64,000 bases of DNA, from NCBI RefSeq assembly GCF_014649395.1, contig NZ_BMSY01000016.1, positions 107,310 to 171,309 on the forward strand, read 5' to 3'. The notes below the pieces were generated by a model. The model ran no database searches. It saw only the letters and a program-made list of their open reading frames with translations, and had not been told where the DNA came from. The DNA is from Streptomyces aureoverticillatus. GTDB lineage: Bacteria > Actinomycetota > Actinomycetes > Streptomycetales > Streptomycetaceae. Within the stretch, counting starts at the first letter, position 1. Every line of letters starts with the position of its first letter. Shown piece after piece: positions 34,895-43,518 of the stretch. Made by a program: the position numbers and the translations under genes.

Positions 34895-36830
34895 CGTCCT
34901 CCCGGGCCCGGCCGCGCTGCGTGGGCACGGCGTCCAGCGTGTCGGCCGGGGTGCCGGGCGGGTGCCCGGTGGAGACGTCGGTGCGGTACTGGAGCGACTG
35001 GAGCTCGAACAGGCGCCGGAAGAGGCCGGGTCCGTCGTCGGACATCAGCGTGGTGAAGTCGCCGTGCTCGACGAGTCTGCCCTCGTCGAGCACGTAGATG
35101 ACGTCGGCCTCCTTGACGCTGTGCAGGCGGTGCGTGACCAGGACGATCGTCTGGTCGGCGGACGCGAGCGCCCGGATCTTGCGGAACGCGTCGATCTCGG
35201 CGGCCGGGTCCATGCTGCTGGTCGGCTCGTCGCAGATGAGGATGTCGGCGTCGCGGAAGTAGGCGCGGGCCAGGGCGATGCGCTGCCACTGGCCGCCGGA
35301 GAGGTCGACGCCGCCCTCGTACCCTTTCTCGCACAGGGTGTCCCAGCCGTACGGGAGGTCGTCGAGCACGCGGTGCGCGTCGGCGTACGCGGCGGCCCCG
35401 TCGAGCCGGTCCGCGTCGTGGATCTCCGTGGGGCGGCCGATGGCCACGTTGGCGCGGGCGGTGAACGGCCACTGCTGGAAGTTCTGCAGGACCAGGGCGA
35501 CATGCCCGAAGACGTCGTCGCGGCGCAGCGCGCACAGGTCGGTGCCGTCCCAGGTGATGGCGCCCGACGTGGGCAGATACAGGCCCGCGAGGAGTTTGCT
35601 CAGCGTCGTCTTGCCCGAGCCGTTCGCGCCGACGAGGGCGATCACCTGGCCCCTGCGGATGGTCAGGGACACCTCGTCGAGGGCGGGTGTCTCGCGCTCG
35701 GGGTAGCGGAACGTCACCCGGTCGAACACGATCACCTCGGGCGGCTCCGGCACCGGAGTGCCGGTGGCGGGGATGGCGCGCTGACCCGCCTCCTCGCGGG
35801 CGCGGATCAAGTCGTTCATGAACAGGCTCTGTTCGTAGAGATGGTGGATGTGCGTCACCATCCGCCGCAGCCCGGCGGTGCCGCTGGTCAGCGCGAGCGC
35901 GGCGGTGGCGCCGGACGCCAGCGGCATGTGACCGTGCGTCAGGAGCCAGGCGAGCAGGGCGTAGGAGGCGCCGGCGGTCAGCCCGGACAGCGCGGACGTG
36001 GCCAGGTCGGTGCGCGCCTCCAGGTGCGCGAGGCGGGTCTGCTCGTCCGCGGCCTGCGCCGCCATCTGGTCGAACTGGTCGAGCAGGAACGGCCCCGCGC
36101 CGTGCACGCGCAGCTCCGGCGCCGCCTTCTGCGAGATCAGCAGCCGCCGCAACGCCCCCTGCTGGCGGACGTGTTCCAGCCAGATCTGCACCGACTCGTA
36201 CGTACGCCGCGCCGCCCGCACCGTGCCCCAGGCCTTGGGCACGATCACGGCGGCGAGCAGCGGAAGGAGTACCGGGTGCAGCACCGCGAGGACCCCGCTG
36301 ACGGCGAGCAGCGCCATCAGCGCCTCGACGATGCCGAGGGTGTGCTCGATGAGGCGGCGGGCCGCGGTCTGGCCGTGCTGCCCGGAGTCGACCACCGCGT
36401 GGAAGTCGGAGCGCTCGATGTGCTCCATCTCCACCCGGATGACCTTCTCCATCATGGACAGCCCCGCCAGGCGCTCCACCTTCGGCCCGAGACGGCCCGC
36501 GGCCGCGAAGGACACGGCCCGCAGCGTCGCCGCGAAGGCGCTGGCGGCAGCCACCCACACCAGGGACGGCAGCGCCTCGCGCACCCGGTCGGCCGTCGGC
36601 CCCGCGGCGAACAGCGACACCAGGACGCGATTGGTGGCGAGCAGCCCGAACGCGGTGGCCGCGGCCTGGCCGAGCTGGGCCACCGCGACCACCACCAGCG
36701 CCCACGGGTCGGCGCGCCAGGCCAGCGACACGGTGTGCCGGAACAGCCTGGGGATCTGCCGCAGGATCGTCAGGAACGACGTGTTCAGCCGCGCGCCCTC
36801 GTGTGCGGTCCAGCCCCACGATCCACGCAA
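34782..36830 (-). CDS. ABC exporter, fused permease and ATPase
   Basis: Predicted about 682-residue half-transporter with a type IV membrane domain (about 1-340) and a C-terminal ATPase. The ATPase has Walker A GANGSGKTT, signature LSGGQWQRIALARA, Walker B ILICDEPTSSMD, and H-loop VTHRLHSV. The last 50 residues (SRSPATGASRSPGSGPGQSP) are low-complexity and overlap the convergent GAF regulator by 113 bases. The start is uncertain: no ATG or GTG lies in frame before the conserved TSFLTILRQIPRLFRHTVSL, so TTG at 36830 is proposed, without a strong ribosome site. The frame stays open to 37250 but that part looks non-coding. Substrate unknown. Confidence 0.8.
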   Translation of the reverse strand: MRGSWGWTAHEGARLNTSFLTILRQIPRLFRHTVSLAWRADPWALVVVAVAQLGQAAATAFGLLATNRVLVSLFAAGPTADRVREALPSLVWVAAASAFAATLRAVSFAAAGRLGPKVERLAGLSMMEKVIRVEMEHIERSDFHAVVDSGQHGQTAARRLIEHTLGIVEALMALLAVSGVLAVLHPVLLPLLAAVIVPKAWGTVRAARRTYESVQIWLEHVRQQGALRRLLISQKAAPELRVHGAGPFLLDQFDQMAAQAADEQTRLAHLEARTDLATSALSGLTAGASYALLAWLLTHGHMPLASGATAALALTSGTAGLRRMVTHIHHLYEQSLFMNDLIRAREEAGQRAIPATGTPVPEPPEVIVFDRVTFRYPERETPALDEVSLTIRRGQVIALVGANGSGKTTLSKLLAGLYLPTSGAITWDGTDLCALRRDDVFGHVALVLQNFQQWPFTARANVAIGRPTEIHDADRLDGAAAYADAHRVLDDLPYGWDTLCEKGYEGGVDLSGGQWQRIALARAYFRDADILICDEPTSSMDPAAEIDAFRKIRALASADQTIVLVTHRLHSVKEADVIYVLDEGRLVEHGDFTTLMSDDGPGLFRRLFELQSLQYRTDVSTGHPPGTPADTLDAVPTQRGRAREDARPGRAPAKGPSRSPATGASRSPGSGPGQSPASGATG

Positions 36831-37125
36831 CCGCCCGCCGAAGAGCAGTTGTTCGGGCGGCGAAGGGGTGCCGGGCCGCCGCTTCCCGGCCGATGAGGGT
36901 TGGGGACCAGGTGCCAAAGTTCCTCCCGGACGACAGGGGGTGGGCGTCCGCGGCGGCTGCCGGGACGGCCCTCTCGATCCTGTCGAGGAGACCGGCGTAA
37001 TGGTGCATGACGGGCGAAAGTTTCGCACGGATGTCTGAAAGCGTCGTGTATTGACGGGAGTTGATGAAGTGGCCGGAATCGGGCGCCGACGCGTCGACGA
37101 GTGGGCCGGGTGGGCCGGTGGGGGC
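36831..37125. other. region upstream of the ABC exporter, no firm gene
   Basis: About 300 bases. On the minus strand a second frame starts at ATG 37008 (MHHYAGLLDRIERAVPAAAA) with plausible codon use. It then runs on as an antisense-like shadow of the exporter without a stop and has no ribosome site. It might be the true but frameshifted exporter N-terminus, or simply non-coding. Confidence 0.3.
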
Positions 37126-37356
37126 TCACGGGGTGGCGCGCGCCCGGTGCCGGCGCACCGCGTCGCGGGTGGCGCACCGCTGGGAACAGTAACGCTGCCG
37201 TCCGGTGCGGGAGGTGTCGGCGAAGACGGTGTCGCATTCGGCCACGGCACACCGGCCGAGCCGGTGCATGCCGCGCCCCGTCAGATGCAGCGCGGTGCCC
37301 ACCGAGAACAGTGAGAAGAGGAGCGAGCCGAGCGGCTGTCGGTCGTCGCGGTAGCC
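37126..37356 (-). pseudogene. CGNR zinc-finger regulator, C-terminal fragment
   Basis: The readable minus-strand frame, too short to stand alone, gives YRDDRQPLGSLLFSLFSVGT, then LGRCAVAECDTVFADTSRTG, then RQRYCSQRCATRDAVRRHRA. This is the C-terminal CGNR zinc finger (Cys-x4-Cys ... Cys-x3-Cys) of a roughly 190-residue regulator family that carries an N-terminal ABATE domain. The N-terminal two-thirds are absent, and upstream the frame meets 30-bp repeats and then a stop. It points away from an MFS fragment, so this is the wreck of a divergent regulator/transporter pair. Confidence 0.75.
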
Positions 37357-37446
37357 GCGTCGGCCTGGCGGCCTGGAGCGACCGCAGCGTCGGCCTGGCG
37401 GCCTTGAGTGACCGCCGCGTCGGCCTGGCGGCTATGAGCGACCGCA
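37357..37446. repeat. 30-bp tandem repeat, three copies
   Basis: Units at 37357-37386, 37387-37416 and 37417-37446 begin GCGTCGGCCTGGCGGCCTGG or a close variant. On the plus strand they read as 10-residue units VGLAAxSDRx. They sit exactly between the two truncated divergent genes, at the place where both 5' ends are missing. Confidence 0.85.
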
Positions 37447-37839
37447 GCGGGGCCGGGCGGTACGCCACCGTCGCCCTCTGCATGGTCGCCGTCATCGCGG
37501 GGATGGCGGTGCTGATGACACCTCTCGGGCGTTCCCCCGCCGTGGCCTGCTCGGTGCTCGTCTGGCTCGGCTTCTTCGGATTCGGGTGGTACGGACCGTG
37601 GGTCGCCCATGTCGCCGAGGCCGCGCCGCCGGGCCGGACGGGGTTCGCCCTCGGCCTCGCCATGTCCGTCAACCAGATCGCCATCGTCCTCGTGCCGCCC
37701 ACCGCTCGGCCTCCTCAAGGACGTCACTGGCAGCTTCACCCCGGCCTGGGCCCTGCTGTCCGCGATGGCCGCGGTGGCTCTGGCGGCCACCACGCGCGGA
37801 CGGCGCGGGCGCCGGAGCCGTCCGCCCGGCACCGGGTGA
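37434..37839 (+). pseudogene. MFS transporter, 5'-truncated and frameshifted fragment
   Basis: The last three to four helices of an MFS transporter are readable: ATVALCMVAVIAGMAVLMTP, then WYGPWVAHVAEAAPPGRTGF and ALGLAMSVNQIAIVLVPP. A frameshift near 37697 then moves to another frame, LGLLKDVTGSFTPAWALLSA, ending at a stop at 37839. About three-quarters of a normal MFS protein is missing at the 5' side. Not functional. Confidence 0.78.
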
Positions 37840-37842
37840 CCC

Positions 37843-38979
37843 CTACGCCTCCGGTGCCGGCTCGCCGTCGCGCTCCTCGCCGTCCGGTACGAGGACGACC
37901 TTCCCCGCGACCGTGCCGGACTCCGCGAGCCGCATCGCGTCGGCCGCCCGCGACAGCGGGACGCGCGCGGCGACCTGCGGCCGCAGCCTGCCCTCGGCGA
38001 GCAGCGCGAAGACCTGGCCGAGGTCGGCGCGCAGCCGCTCACGGAAGGCGTCGGCGCGCCGTCGGCCCGCCCAGATGTTGAAGAAGTGCGCGTGCCGGGA
38101 GTTCGGCAGCGCGTTCCACATCGCCAGGCGCGCGAACAGCTTCAGTACGGGAGCCTTGGAGGATCCGGCGACGTCACGGGTGGACGCAGTGCCGTACGAC
38201 ACGAGTGTGCCGCCCGGCGCGAGCAGCCGGAACGAGTCCACGACGCCGTCGCCGCCGACGTGGTCGAAGACCGCCCGCACCCCGCCCGGCGCGAGCCCGC
38301 GCAGCCGCCCGCGCAGGTCCGGGTCCCGGTAGTCGACGGGCGTGACGCCCAGCTCGCGCAGCTTGTCGTGGTGGCGCCGCGACGCCGTACCGATCACCCG
38401 CACGCCCGCGATCCCCGCGAGCTGTACGAGCGCGGAGCCGACGCCGCCGTTCGCGCCGAGCACGACGACCGTGTCGCCGGCCTCGACCTTGGCTGTGCGG
38501 TGCAGCATCTGCCAGGCGGTGATGCCGTTCACCACCAGTGTCTCGGCGTCCGCCGACGTCACCGATTCCGGCACCGCGACGAGGTCCGCGGCGTCCACCA
38601 CGACGTGGCTGGCCCAGCCGCCGGTCTTGGTCAGCGCCGCGAACCGCCGCCCGGCGAGCGCGGGATCCACCCCCGGGCCGGTCGCCGCCACCCGCCCGAC
38701 CAGGTCGTACCCCGGCACGAACGGGAACGGCGGCTGGTCGTAGTACTTCCCGCGCCGCATCTGCTGCTCGGCGAAGGACACGCCCGTGGCCTCCATCGCG
38801 AGCAGCACCTCGCCCGGTCCGGGGGCGGGCACGGGAACGTGCCGGACCTCCAGGCCGCCGGGCTCGACGACGCCGGGCAGAACGATCTCGGTCGCGCGGG
38901 TCGCGGGGGCCGGGGTCGTTTCGGCCGGGGACGCGATCGTCGTCGGCTGTCGGTGCTCGATGGTGTGGGTCTCGCGCAT
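37843..38979 (-). CDS. zinc-independent medium-chain alcohol dehydrogenase / quinone oxidoreductase
   Basis: Predicted 378-residue NADPH-dependent MDR enzyme of the quinone oxidoreductase type. GATGVSFAEQ-like EATGVSFAEQQMRRGKYYDQ lies in the catalytic domain (about 63-82), and the cofactor fold is VVVLGANGGVGSALVQLAGI (about 172-191). The catalytic and structural zinc cysteines of true alcohol dehydrogenases are absent. It is divergent from a TetR gene, with two GTTA-N7-TAAC palindromes between them, so it is probably that regulator's target. It may reduce an electrophilic enone or quinone. Confidence 0.9.
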   Translation of the reverse strand: MRETHTIEHRQPTTIASPAETTPAPATRATEIVLPGVVEPGGLEVRHVPVPAPGPGEVLLAMEATGVSFAEQQMRRGKYYDQPPFPFVPGYDLVGRVAATGPGVDPALAGRRFAALTKTGGWASHVVVDAADLVAVPESVTSADAETLVVNGITAWQMLHRTAKVEAGDTVVVLGANGGVGSALVQLAGIAGVRVIGTASRRHHDKLRELGVTPVDYRDPDLRGRLRGLAPGGVRAVFDHVGGDGVVDSFRLLAPGGTLVSYGTASTRDVAGSSKAPVLKLFARLAMWNALPNSRHAHFFNIWAGRRRADAFRERLRADLGQVFALLAEGRLRPQVAARVPLSRAADAMRLAESGTVAGKVVLVPDGEERDGEPAPEA

Positions 38980-39015
38980 GACGGTGCCTCTCTTGAGATT
39001 TAGGCCATCGCTCTG

Positions 39016-39030
39016 GTTAGAGCCTCTAAC
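39016..39030. promoter_or_regulatory. probable TetR operator 1
   Basis: GTTAGAGCCTCTAAC is a perfect 15-bp palindrome around a central C, 37 bases from the oxidoreductase start. It shares GTTA-N7-TAAC with the site at 39078. Confidence 0.7.
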
Positions 39031-39077
39031 TCCAGAGTGCGCCTCCTTCGTCGCCCCGTCAAGCCCCTCTTGCTTGA

Positions 39078-39092
39078 GTTACAGTGCCTAAC
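39078..39092. promoter_or_regulatory. probable TetR operator 2
   Basis: GTTACAGTGCCTAAC repeats the GTTA-N7-TAAC pattern of the site at 39016, 62 bases away, and lies 38 bases before the TetR GTG. One operator per divergent promoter is a plausible reading. Confidence 0.6.
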
Positions 39093-39129
39093 CGAAGCGA
39101 TAGTCGTTTGAGCGAGCGAAAGGGCCCCC

Positions 39130-39855
39130 GTGGCAGACGGCAGCAGCACTCCCACGCCCACCTCCACCCCGCGCCAGCGCTACCGCGACCAGGTGCGCGG
39201 CGAGATCAAGCAGGCCGCCCTGGAGCAGATCCGCGCGGGCGGCGCCCCCGCGCTCAGCCTCAACGCCGTGGCGAAGGGGCTCGGCCTCACCGGTCCGGCC
39301 CTCTACAAGTACTTCCGCAACCGCGACGACCTCCTCACGGAGCTCATCTGCGACGGCTACGACGCCGCGGCCGCCGCCATGCGCACGGCCGCCGTCCGCG
39401 TCGCGGACGCCCCGCCCCGCGAGCAACTCCTCGCGCTCGGCGCGGCGTTCCGCTCCTGGGCGGTCGAGTCGCCGCACGTCTACCAGCTCCTCGCGGGCAC
39501 GCCGTCCCCCGGCTACCACGCGCCCCCGGAGACCGTCGACCGCGCCCGCGGCGTGCTCGGGCCGCTGCTCGGCGTGCTCGGGCGGGGCGACTGCCGGGGC
39601 GCCGCGCTGGAGTTGCGCGCGGAGATGCGGTTCTGGCTGAACGACAGTCCCGCCGTGGGGGAGTGGGTGGCGGCCTGGGCCCCGGACGTCGATCCGGCGA
39701 CGGCGCTCGCCGGCACCGTGACGGCGTGGGCCCGGCTGCACGGTGTCGTCAGCCTCGAAGTGCAGGGCCTGTACGAGGGGATGGGGCACCGCGCGGGCAC
39801 GCTGCTCAACGCCGAGATGGAGGCGCTGGCCGACGCGATGGGGTTGCCCGCGTAG
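39130..39855 (+). CDS. TetR-family repressor
   Basis: Predicted 241-residue repressor. The N-terminal TetR helix-turn-helix is at about 20-65: IKQAALEQIRAGGAPALSLN, then GLTGPALYKYFRNRDDLLTE. A C-terminal TetR ligand domain of the WHG type (AVESPHVYQLLAGTPSPGYH, then VTAWARLHGVVSLEVQGLYE) is visible. The GTG at 39130 has AAGGG 8 bases upstream. It is divergent from the quinone-oxidoreductase-like gene and probably represses both. Three copies of CGGAGCCG follow in the downstream gap (39937-39960). Confidence 0.92.
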   Translation: MADGSSTPTPTSTPRQRYRDQVRGEIKQAALEQIRAGGAPALSLNAVAKGLGLTGPALYKYFRNRDDLLTELICDGYDAAAAAMRTAAVRVADAPPREQLLALGAAFRSWAVESPHVYQLLAGTPSPGYHAPPETVDRARGVLGPLLGVLGRGDCRGAALELRAEMRFWLNDSPAVGEWVAAWAPDVDPATALAGTVTAWARLHGVVSLEVQGLYEGMGHRAGTLLNAEMEALADAMGLPA

Positions 39856-39936
39856 GGGCCGCGAACGTACGGCTTGATCGACTCGGTGGGCCGGACGACG
39901 GCAGGCCCGGCGAGGCAGGATGGGGTCCGTTGCGTG

Positions 39937-39960
39937 CGGAGCCGCGGAGCCGCGGAGCCG
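39937..39960. repeat. 8-bp tandem repeat
   Basis: Three copies of CGGAGCCG in the 166-base gap before the GNAT gene. Probably slippage, with no evident function. Confidence 0.6.
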
Positions 39961-40021
39961 TGGAGACGCCCACCCGCAGACCTGCGGATGCGCGGGATCA
40001 AGGCTCAAGGAAGGTGCGGAG

Positions 40022-40879
40022 ATGGAGAGTACGGCCCCCGGACAGCTCGTCGTCTCGACGGCGACACCCGACGACTGGCGCCTGGTCGTCGAGTGGGCGG
40101 CGCGGGAGGGCTGGAACCCGGGCTTCGCCGACGTGGCGGCCTTCTTCGCGCAGGACCCGGAGGGCTTCTTCGTGGGCCGGGTCGACGGCGAGCCGGTGTC
40201 GGCGATATCGGTGGTCAACTACGGCGCCGCGTACGCCTTCCTCGGCTTCTATCTGGTCCGCCCGGACCAGCGCGGCCGCGGTCACGGCCTCGCCACCTGG
40301 AAGACGGCCCTCGCGCACGCCGGGGACCGGATCGTGGGCCTGGACGGTGTTCCGGCGCAGCAGGACAACTACCGGCGCTCCGGCTTCGAACGCGCCCACG
40401 GCAACGTGCGCTACGTCGGGCCGCTGGGTGCGTCGGGGCCGGTGCCCGCGCACATCAAGCCGGTGGCGGAGGTGGGCCGGGACGCCCTGGCCGCGTACGA
40501 CAGCGCCTGCTATCCGGCCGACCGGCCCCGGTTCCTCGACGCCTGGCTGACGGCGCCCGGCCACCGCGCGCTGGCGAGCGTCGTCGACGGCCGCGTCACC
40601 GGGTACGGGGTGCTGCGCCCGGCCCGCGACGCCCTGCGTGTCGGGCCGCTGTTCGCCGACACCCGCGCCGACGCCGAGGCGCTGCTCGACGCGCTGGCGG
40701 CGGAGTCCGGCGGCGCGGCCGTGGCCATGGACGTGCCGGAGACGAACGCGGAGGCCGTCGCGCTCGCCGAGGCACGCGGCATGAAGCCGACGTTCGACAC
40801 CGCGCGCATGTACACGGGCCCGGTGCGGGAGTTCGCCCGGGACCGGGTGTTCGGGATCACCACGCTGGAGCTCGGCTGA
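40022..40879 (+). CDS. tandem GNAT acetyltransferase (YitH/HolE-like)
   Basis: Predicted 285-residue protein with two GNAT halves. The first (about 10-130) has the acetyl-CoA loop VRPDQRGRGHGLATWKTALA. The second (about 150-280) fits the Acetyltransf_18 domain: YDSACYPADRPRFLDAWLTA, then VAMDVPETNAEAVALAEARG, GMKPTFDTARMYTG. AAGGAAGG lies before the ATG. Substrate unknown. It stands alone, divergent from nothing and convergent with the GH3 gene. Confidence 0.88.
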   Translation: MESTAPGQLVVSTATPDDWRLVVEWAAREGWNPGFADVAAFFAQDPEGFFVGRVDGEPVSAISVVNYGAAYAFLGFYLVRPDQRGRGHGLATWKTALAHAGDRIVGLDGVPAQQDNYRRSGFERAHGNVRYVGPLGASGPVPAHIKPVAEVGRDALAAYDSACYPADRPRFLDAWLTAPGHRALASVVDGRVTGYGVLRPARDALRVGPLFADTRADAEALLDALAAESGGAAVAMDVPETNAEAVALAEARGMKPTFDTARMYTGPVREFARDRVFGITTLELG

Positions 40880-40998
40880 GCCCAAGGGCCGAGGCCGGGG
40901 CCGGGGGCGGCCCCGGAAACGACCCGCCCCGAGGGATGGACGGCCCGCGCTGCCCACCCCACCCGCTCACGTGACCGTCCGCTCACCTCTCCGCCCGC

Positions 40999-43326
40999 TC
41001 ACGTCACGGTCAGCGTCCGCTTGCTCTTCGCCGTGGAGCTGTTGCCCACATACAGGTCGAACTTCCCTTCCTCGACGAGGAATTCGCCGTGGGTGTCGTT
41101 CGTCCAGAACCCCAGGTCCTCGGCGCCGAGCCGGAAACGGACGACGGTGGACCGGCCCGCGCCGAGCGTGACGCGCCGGAAGCCGCGCAGCTTGCGCACC
41201 GGCTGGGTGATGCTCGCCGCGAGGTCGTGGACGTACAGCTGCACCACCTCGTCGCCCTCGCGGCCGCCGGTGTTGGCGACGGTGACGGACACCTCCAGGG
41301 TGTCGCCCTCGCGCAGGGCGCGCGCCGGGACGCTGGCACGGCTGAGCCGCGGCTCGCCGATCTCGAACGTCGTGTAGCTCAGGCCGTGCCCGAACGGGAA
41401 CTGCGGGTCCGGCGGCAGGTCCAGGTACTTGGACGAGTACTTGTTGTCGGCGTCGTACGGGCGGCCCGTCGACTCGTGGTTGTAGTGGATCGGGATCTGG
41501 CCGACGGTGCGCGGGAAGGACACGGGCAGTTTGCCGCCCGGGTTCACCTTGCCGAACAGGACGTCGGCGATGGCGTTCCCCGCCTCGATGCCCGGGTGCC
41601 AGGCCTCCAGGACGGCGGGCGCCGACTCCAGCCAGCCGCCCGTGGTCAGCGGTCGGCCGTTCACGAGGACGACCACGAACGGCCTGCCCGTCTTCGCGAT
41701 CGCCTCGACGAGGCGCTCCTGCGCGCCGGGCAGACCGATGTCGCTGCGCGCCGCCGCCTCGCCGCTCATCGCCGGCGGCTCGCCCACGACGACGACCGTC
41801 ACGTCGGCGGCCTTCGCCGCGGCGACCGCGGCCGGGATGCCACCGGTCTCCTTGCCCTCGGGGTCGACACCGCGCGCGTACGTCACCTTCGCGCCCGGCG
41901 CCGCGCGCTTCACCGCGTCGAGCACCTTCACCGACGGGTACTTCTTCGCGGCGGCCGGGACCACCCAGGTGCCGAGCAGGTCGTCGGAGTCCCCGAACGG
42001 GCCGACGACGGCGATGGACTTGGCGGACGACTTCAGCGGCAGCACCTTCCCGCCACCGTCCGCGCCCGAGTTCTTCAGGAGCACCATCGAGCGCGCGGCG
42101 GTCTCACGGGCGTCCTTGCGGGCGGCGGCGGTCGGCCCGTCGATGGCGGCGTCCTCGTCGACGTACGGATCGTCGAAGAGACCGAGTGCGAACTTCAGGC
42201 GCAGGATGCGGGCGACCGCGTCGTCCAGGCGGTGCTCGCTGATCCGCCCCTCGCGCAGCAGCTTCTTGCCGTGCTCGCGGAGGTTGGTGCTGACCATCTC
42301 CATGTCGACGCCCGCGTTGAGGGAGAGCCTGGCGGCCGCCGCGCCGTCCTCGGCGAAGCCGTGCGCGATCAGTTCCTGGACGCCCGTCCAGTCGCTGACG
42401 ACGACGCCGTCGAAGCCCCACTCCTTCTTCAGGATGCCGGTCAGGGTGTGGGAGTTGCCGTGCGCGGGCACGCCGCCGACGGTGTTGAAGGACGCCATGA
42501 CCGTGGCGGCGCCCGCCTCCAAGGCTGCCTTGAACGGCGGCAGATAGAGGTTGCGCAGGCGCGACTCCGACACGTCGACCGTGTTGTAGTCACGCCCGCC
42601 CTCGGCCCCTCCGTACGCCACGAAGTGCTTGGCGCACGCGGCCACGCGGTCCTTCGCGCCGTACCCCCTCTTCCCCGGCCCCTGATAGCCCTCGACCTTG
42701 GCGGCCGCGAACTCGGCGGTCAGATACGGGTCTTCGCCGCAGCTCTCGGCGATCCGGCCCCAGCGCGGCTCGTGCGTGACGTCCATCATCGGGGAGAACG
42801 TCCAGTGCACGCCGTTGGAGCGGGCCTCCTTCGCGGACACCTCGGCGTCCGTCCTCGTCACGTCCGGGTCGAAGCTCGCCGCCTGCGCGAGCGGGATCGG
42901 GAACGTCGTCCAGAACCCGTGGATCACGTCGAGGCCGAACAGCAGCGGGATGCCGAGCCGGGACTCCTCGACGGCGATGCGCTGCAGGGCGTTGCTGCTC
43001 TTGGCGCCGAAGATGGAGAGGACCGAGCCCAGCCGGCCGGCCCGCGCGGCGTCCTCTGTGTCCTTTGCGTTCTTGGTCTCGCCGCCGCCCGGACCGGTGT
43101 CCCAGGACCAGGCGAGCTGCTGGAGCTGGCCCAGCTTCTCTTCGACAGTCATACGGTCGAGGAGCTCGCGTACCTGGTCGTCGTGCGGGGTGCCCCGGTC
43201 CGGCGCGGCGGGCGCCCCGGGTGGTGCGGCCGGTGCGGCCTCGGCGATCCCGGAGTTCAGGGCACCTCCCGCGACGGCGGTGCCGCCGATCGCGGACAGC
43301 AGAGTACGCCTTCGTACGTCTCGCAT
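40999..43326 (-). CDS. Tat-exported family 3 glycoside hydrolase (beta-glucosidase type)
   Basis: Predicted 775-residue secreted enzyme. RRRTLLSAIGGTAVAGGALN in the signal peptide is a twin-arginine motif, so it is exported folded. GH3 N domain: DQVRELLDRMTVEEKLGQLQ, KHFVAYGGAEGGRDYN, and the nucleophile Asp312 in GVVVSDWTGVQE. The GH3 C domain (SIAVVGPFGDSDDLLGTW) and a C-terminal fibronectin-III-like domain follow (VSVTVANTGGREGDEVVQLY). The order matches BglX-type beta-glucosidases. GAAGG precedes the ATG at 43326; the frame extends 17 codons further but without a better start. Confidence 0.95.
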   Translation of the reverse strand: MRDVRRRTLLSAIGGTAVAGGALNSGIAEAAPAAPPGAPAAPDRGTPHDDQVRELLDRMTVEEKLGQLQQLAWSWDTGPGGGETKNAKDTEDAARAGRLGSVLSIFGAKSSNALQRIAVEESRLGIPLLFGLDVIHGFWTTFPIPLAQAASFDPDVTRTDAEVSAKEARSNGVHWTFSPMMDVTHEPRWGRIAESCGEDPYLTAEFAAAKVEGYQGPGKRGYGAKDRVAACAKHFVAYGGAEGGRDYNTVDVSESRLRNLYLPPFKAALEAGAATVMASFNTVGGVPAHGNSHTLTGILKKEWGFDGVVVSDWTGVQELIAHGFAEDGAAAARLSLNAGVDMEMVSTNLREHGKKLLREGRISEHRLDDAVARILRLKFALGLFDDPYVDEDAAIDGPTAAARKDARETAARSMVLLKNSGADGGGKVLPLKSSAKSIAVVGPFGDSDDLLGTWVVPAAAKKYPSVKVLDAVKRAAPGAKVTYARGVDPEGKETGGIPAAVAAAKAADVTVVVVGEPPAMSGEAAARSDIGLPGAQERLVEAIAKTGRPFVVVLVNGRPLTTGGWLESAPAVLEAWHPGIEAGNAIADVLFGKVNPGGKLPVSFPRTVGQIPIHYNHESTGRPYDADNKYSSKYLDLPPDPQFPFGHGLSYTTFEIGEPRLSRASVPARALREGDTLEVSVTVANTGGREGDEVVQLYVHDLAASITQPVRKLRGFRRVTLGAGRSTVVRFRLGAEDLGFWTNDTHGEFLVEEGKFDLYVGNSSTAKSKRTLTVT

Positions 43327-43480
43327 GCGTTCGACCTTCTCACGTGAGGACACGAGTAACCGGAGTAGCGCGCTCAAGAATTGAAGCGAAAGTACGTTCC
43401 GGTTACAGGCGGGTCAATAGGCGCGACAGGGGCCCGTGAGGCGAGTGGTGTCCGCGGGGGGAGCCGGTGTGGCGTCGTCC

Positions 43481-43511
43481 TTGACCTCAACTTAACTTGA
43501 GGTCATACGGT
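43481..43511 (+). promoter_or_regulatory. SoxR box in a MerR-type 19-bp-spacer promoter
   Basis: TTGACC (43481-43486) and TACGGT (43506-43511) form a -35/-10 pair separated by 19 bases. Between them lies CCTCAACTTAACTTGAGG (43485-43502), one base different from the classical SoxR box CCTCAAGTTAACTTGAGG. The long spacer is the hallmark of MerR-family activated promoters. The expected start point is about 43518-43519, the A of the ATG. Confidence 0.85.
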
Positions 43512-43518
43512 GCTGCGC

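Noticed and set aside
34704..36896. 730-codon plus-strand frame
   Set aside because: Antisense to the ABC exporter, which has all its ATPase motifs.
34891..37008. 705-codon minus-strand frame from ATG 37008
   Set aside because: Runs in a shifted frame through the exporter. Its first 60 codons are plausible but there is no ribosome site, and the exporter motifs are in the other frame.
43510..43518. GTG start three codons upstream for the SoxR-box ABC exporter
   Set aside because: It overlaps the predicted -10 element; the transcript should begin at the ATG at 43519.
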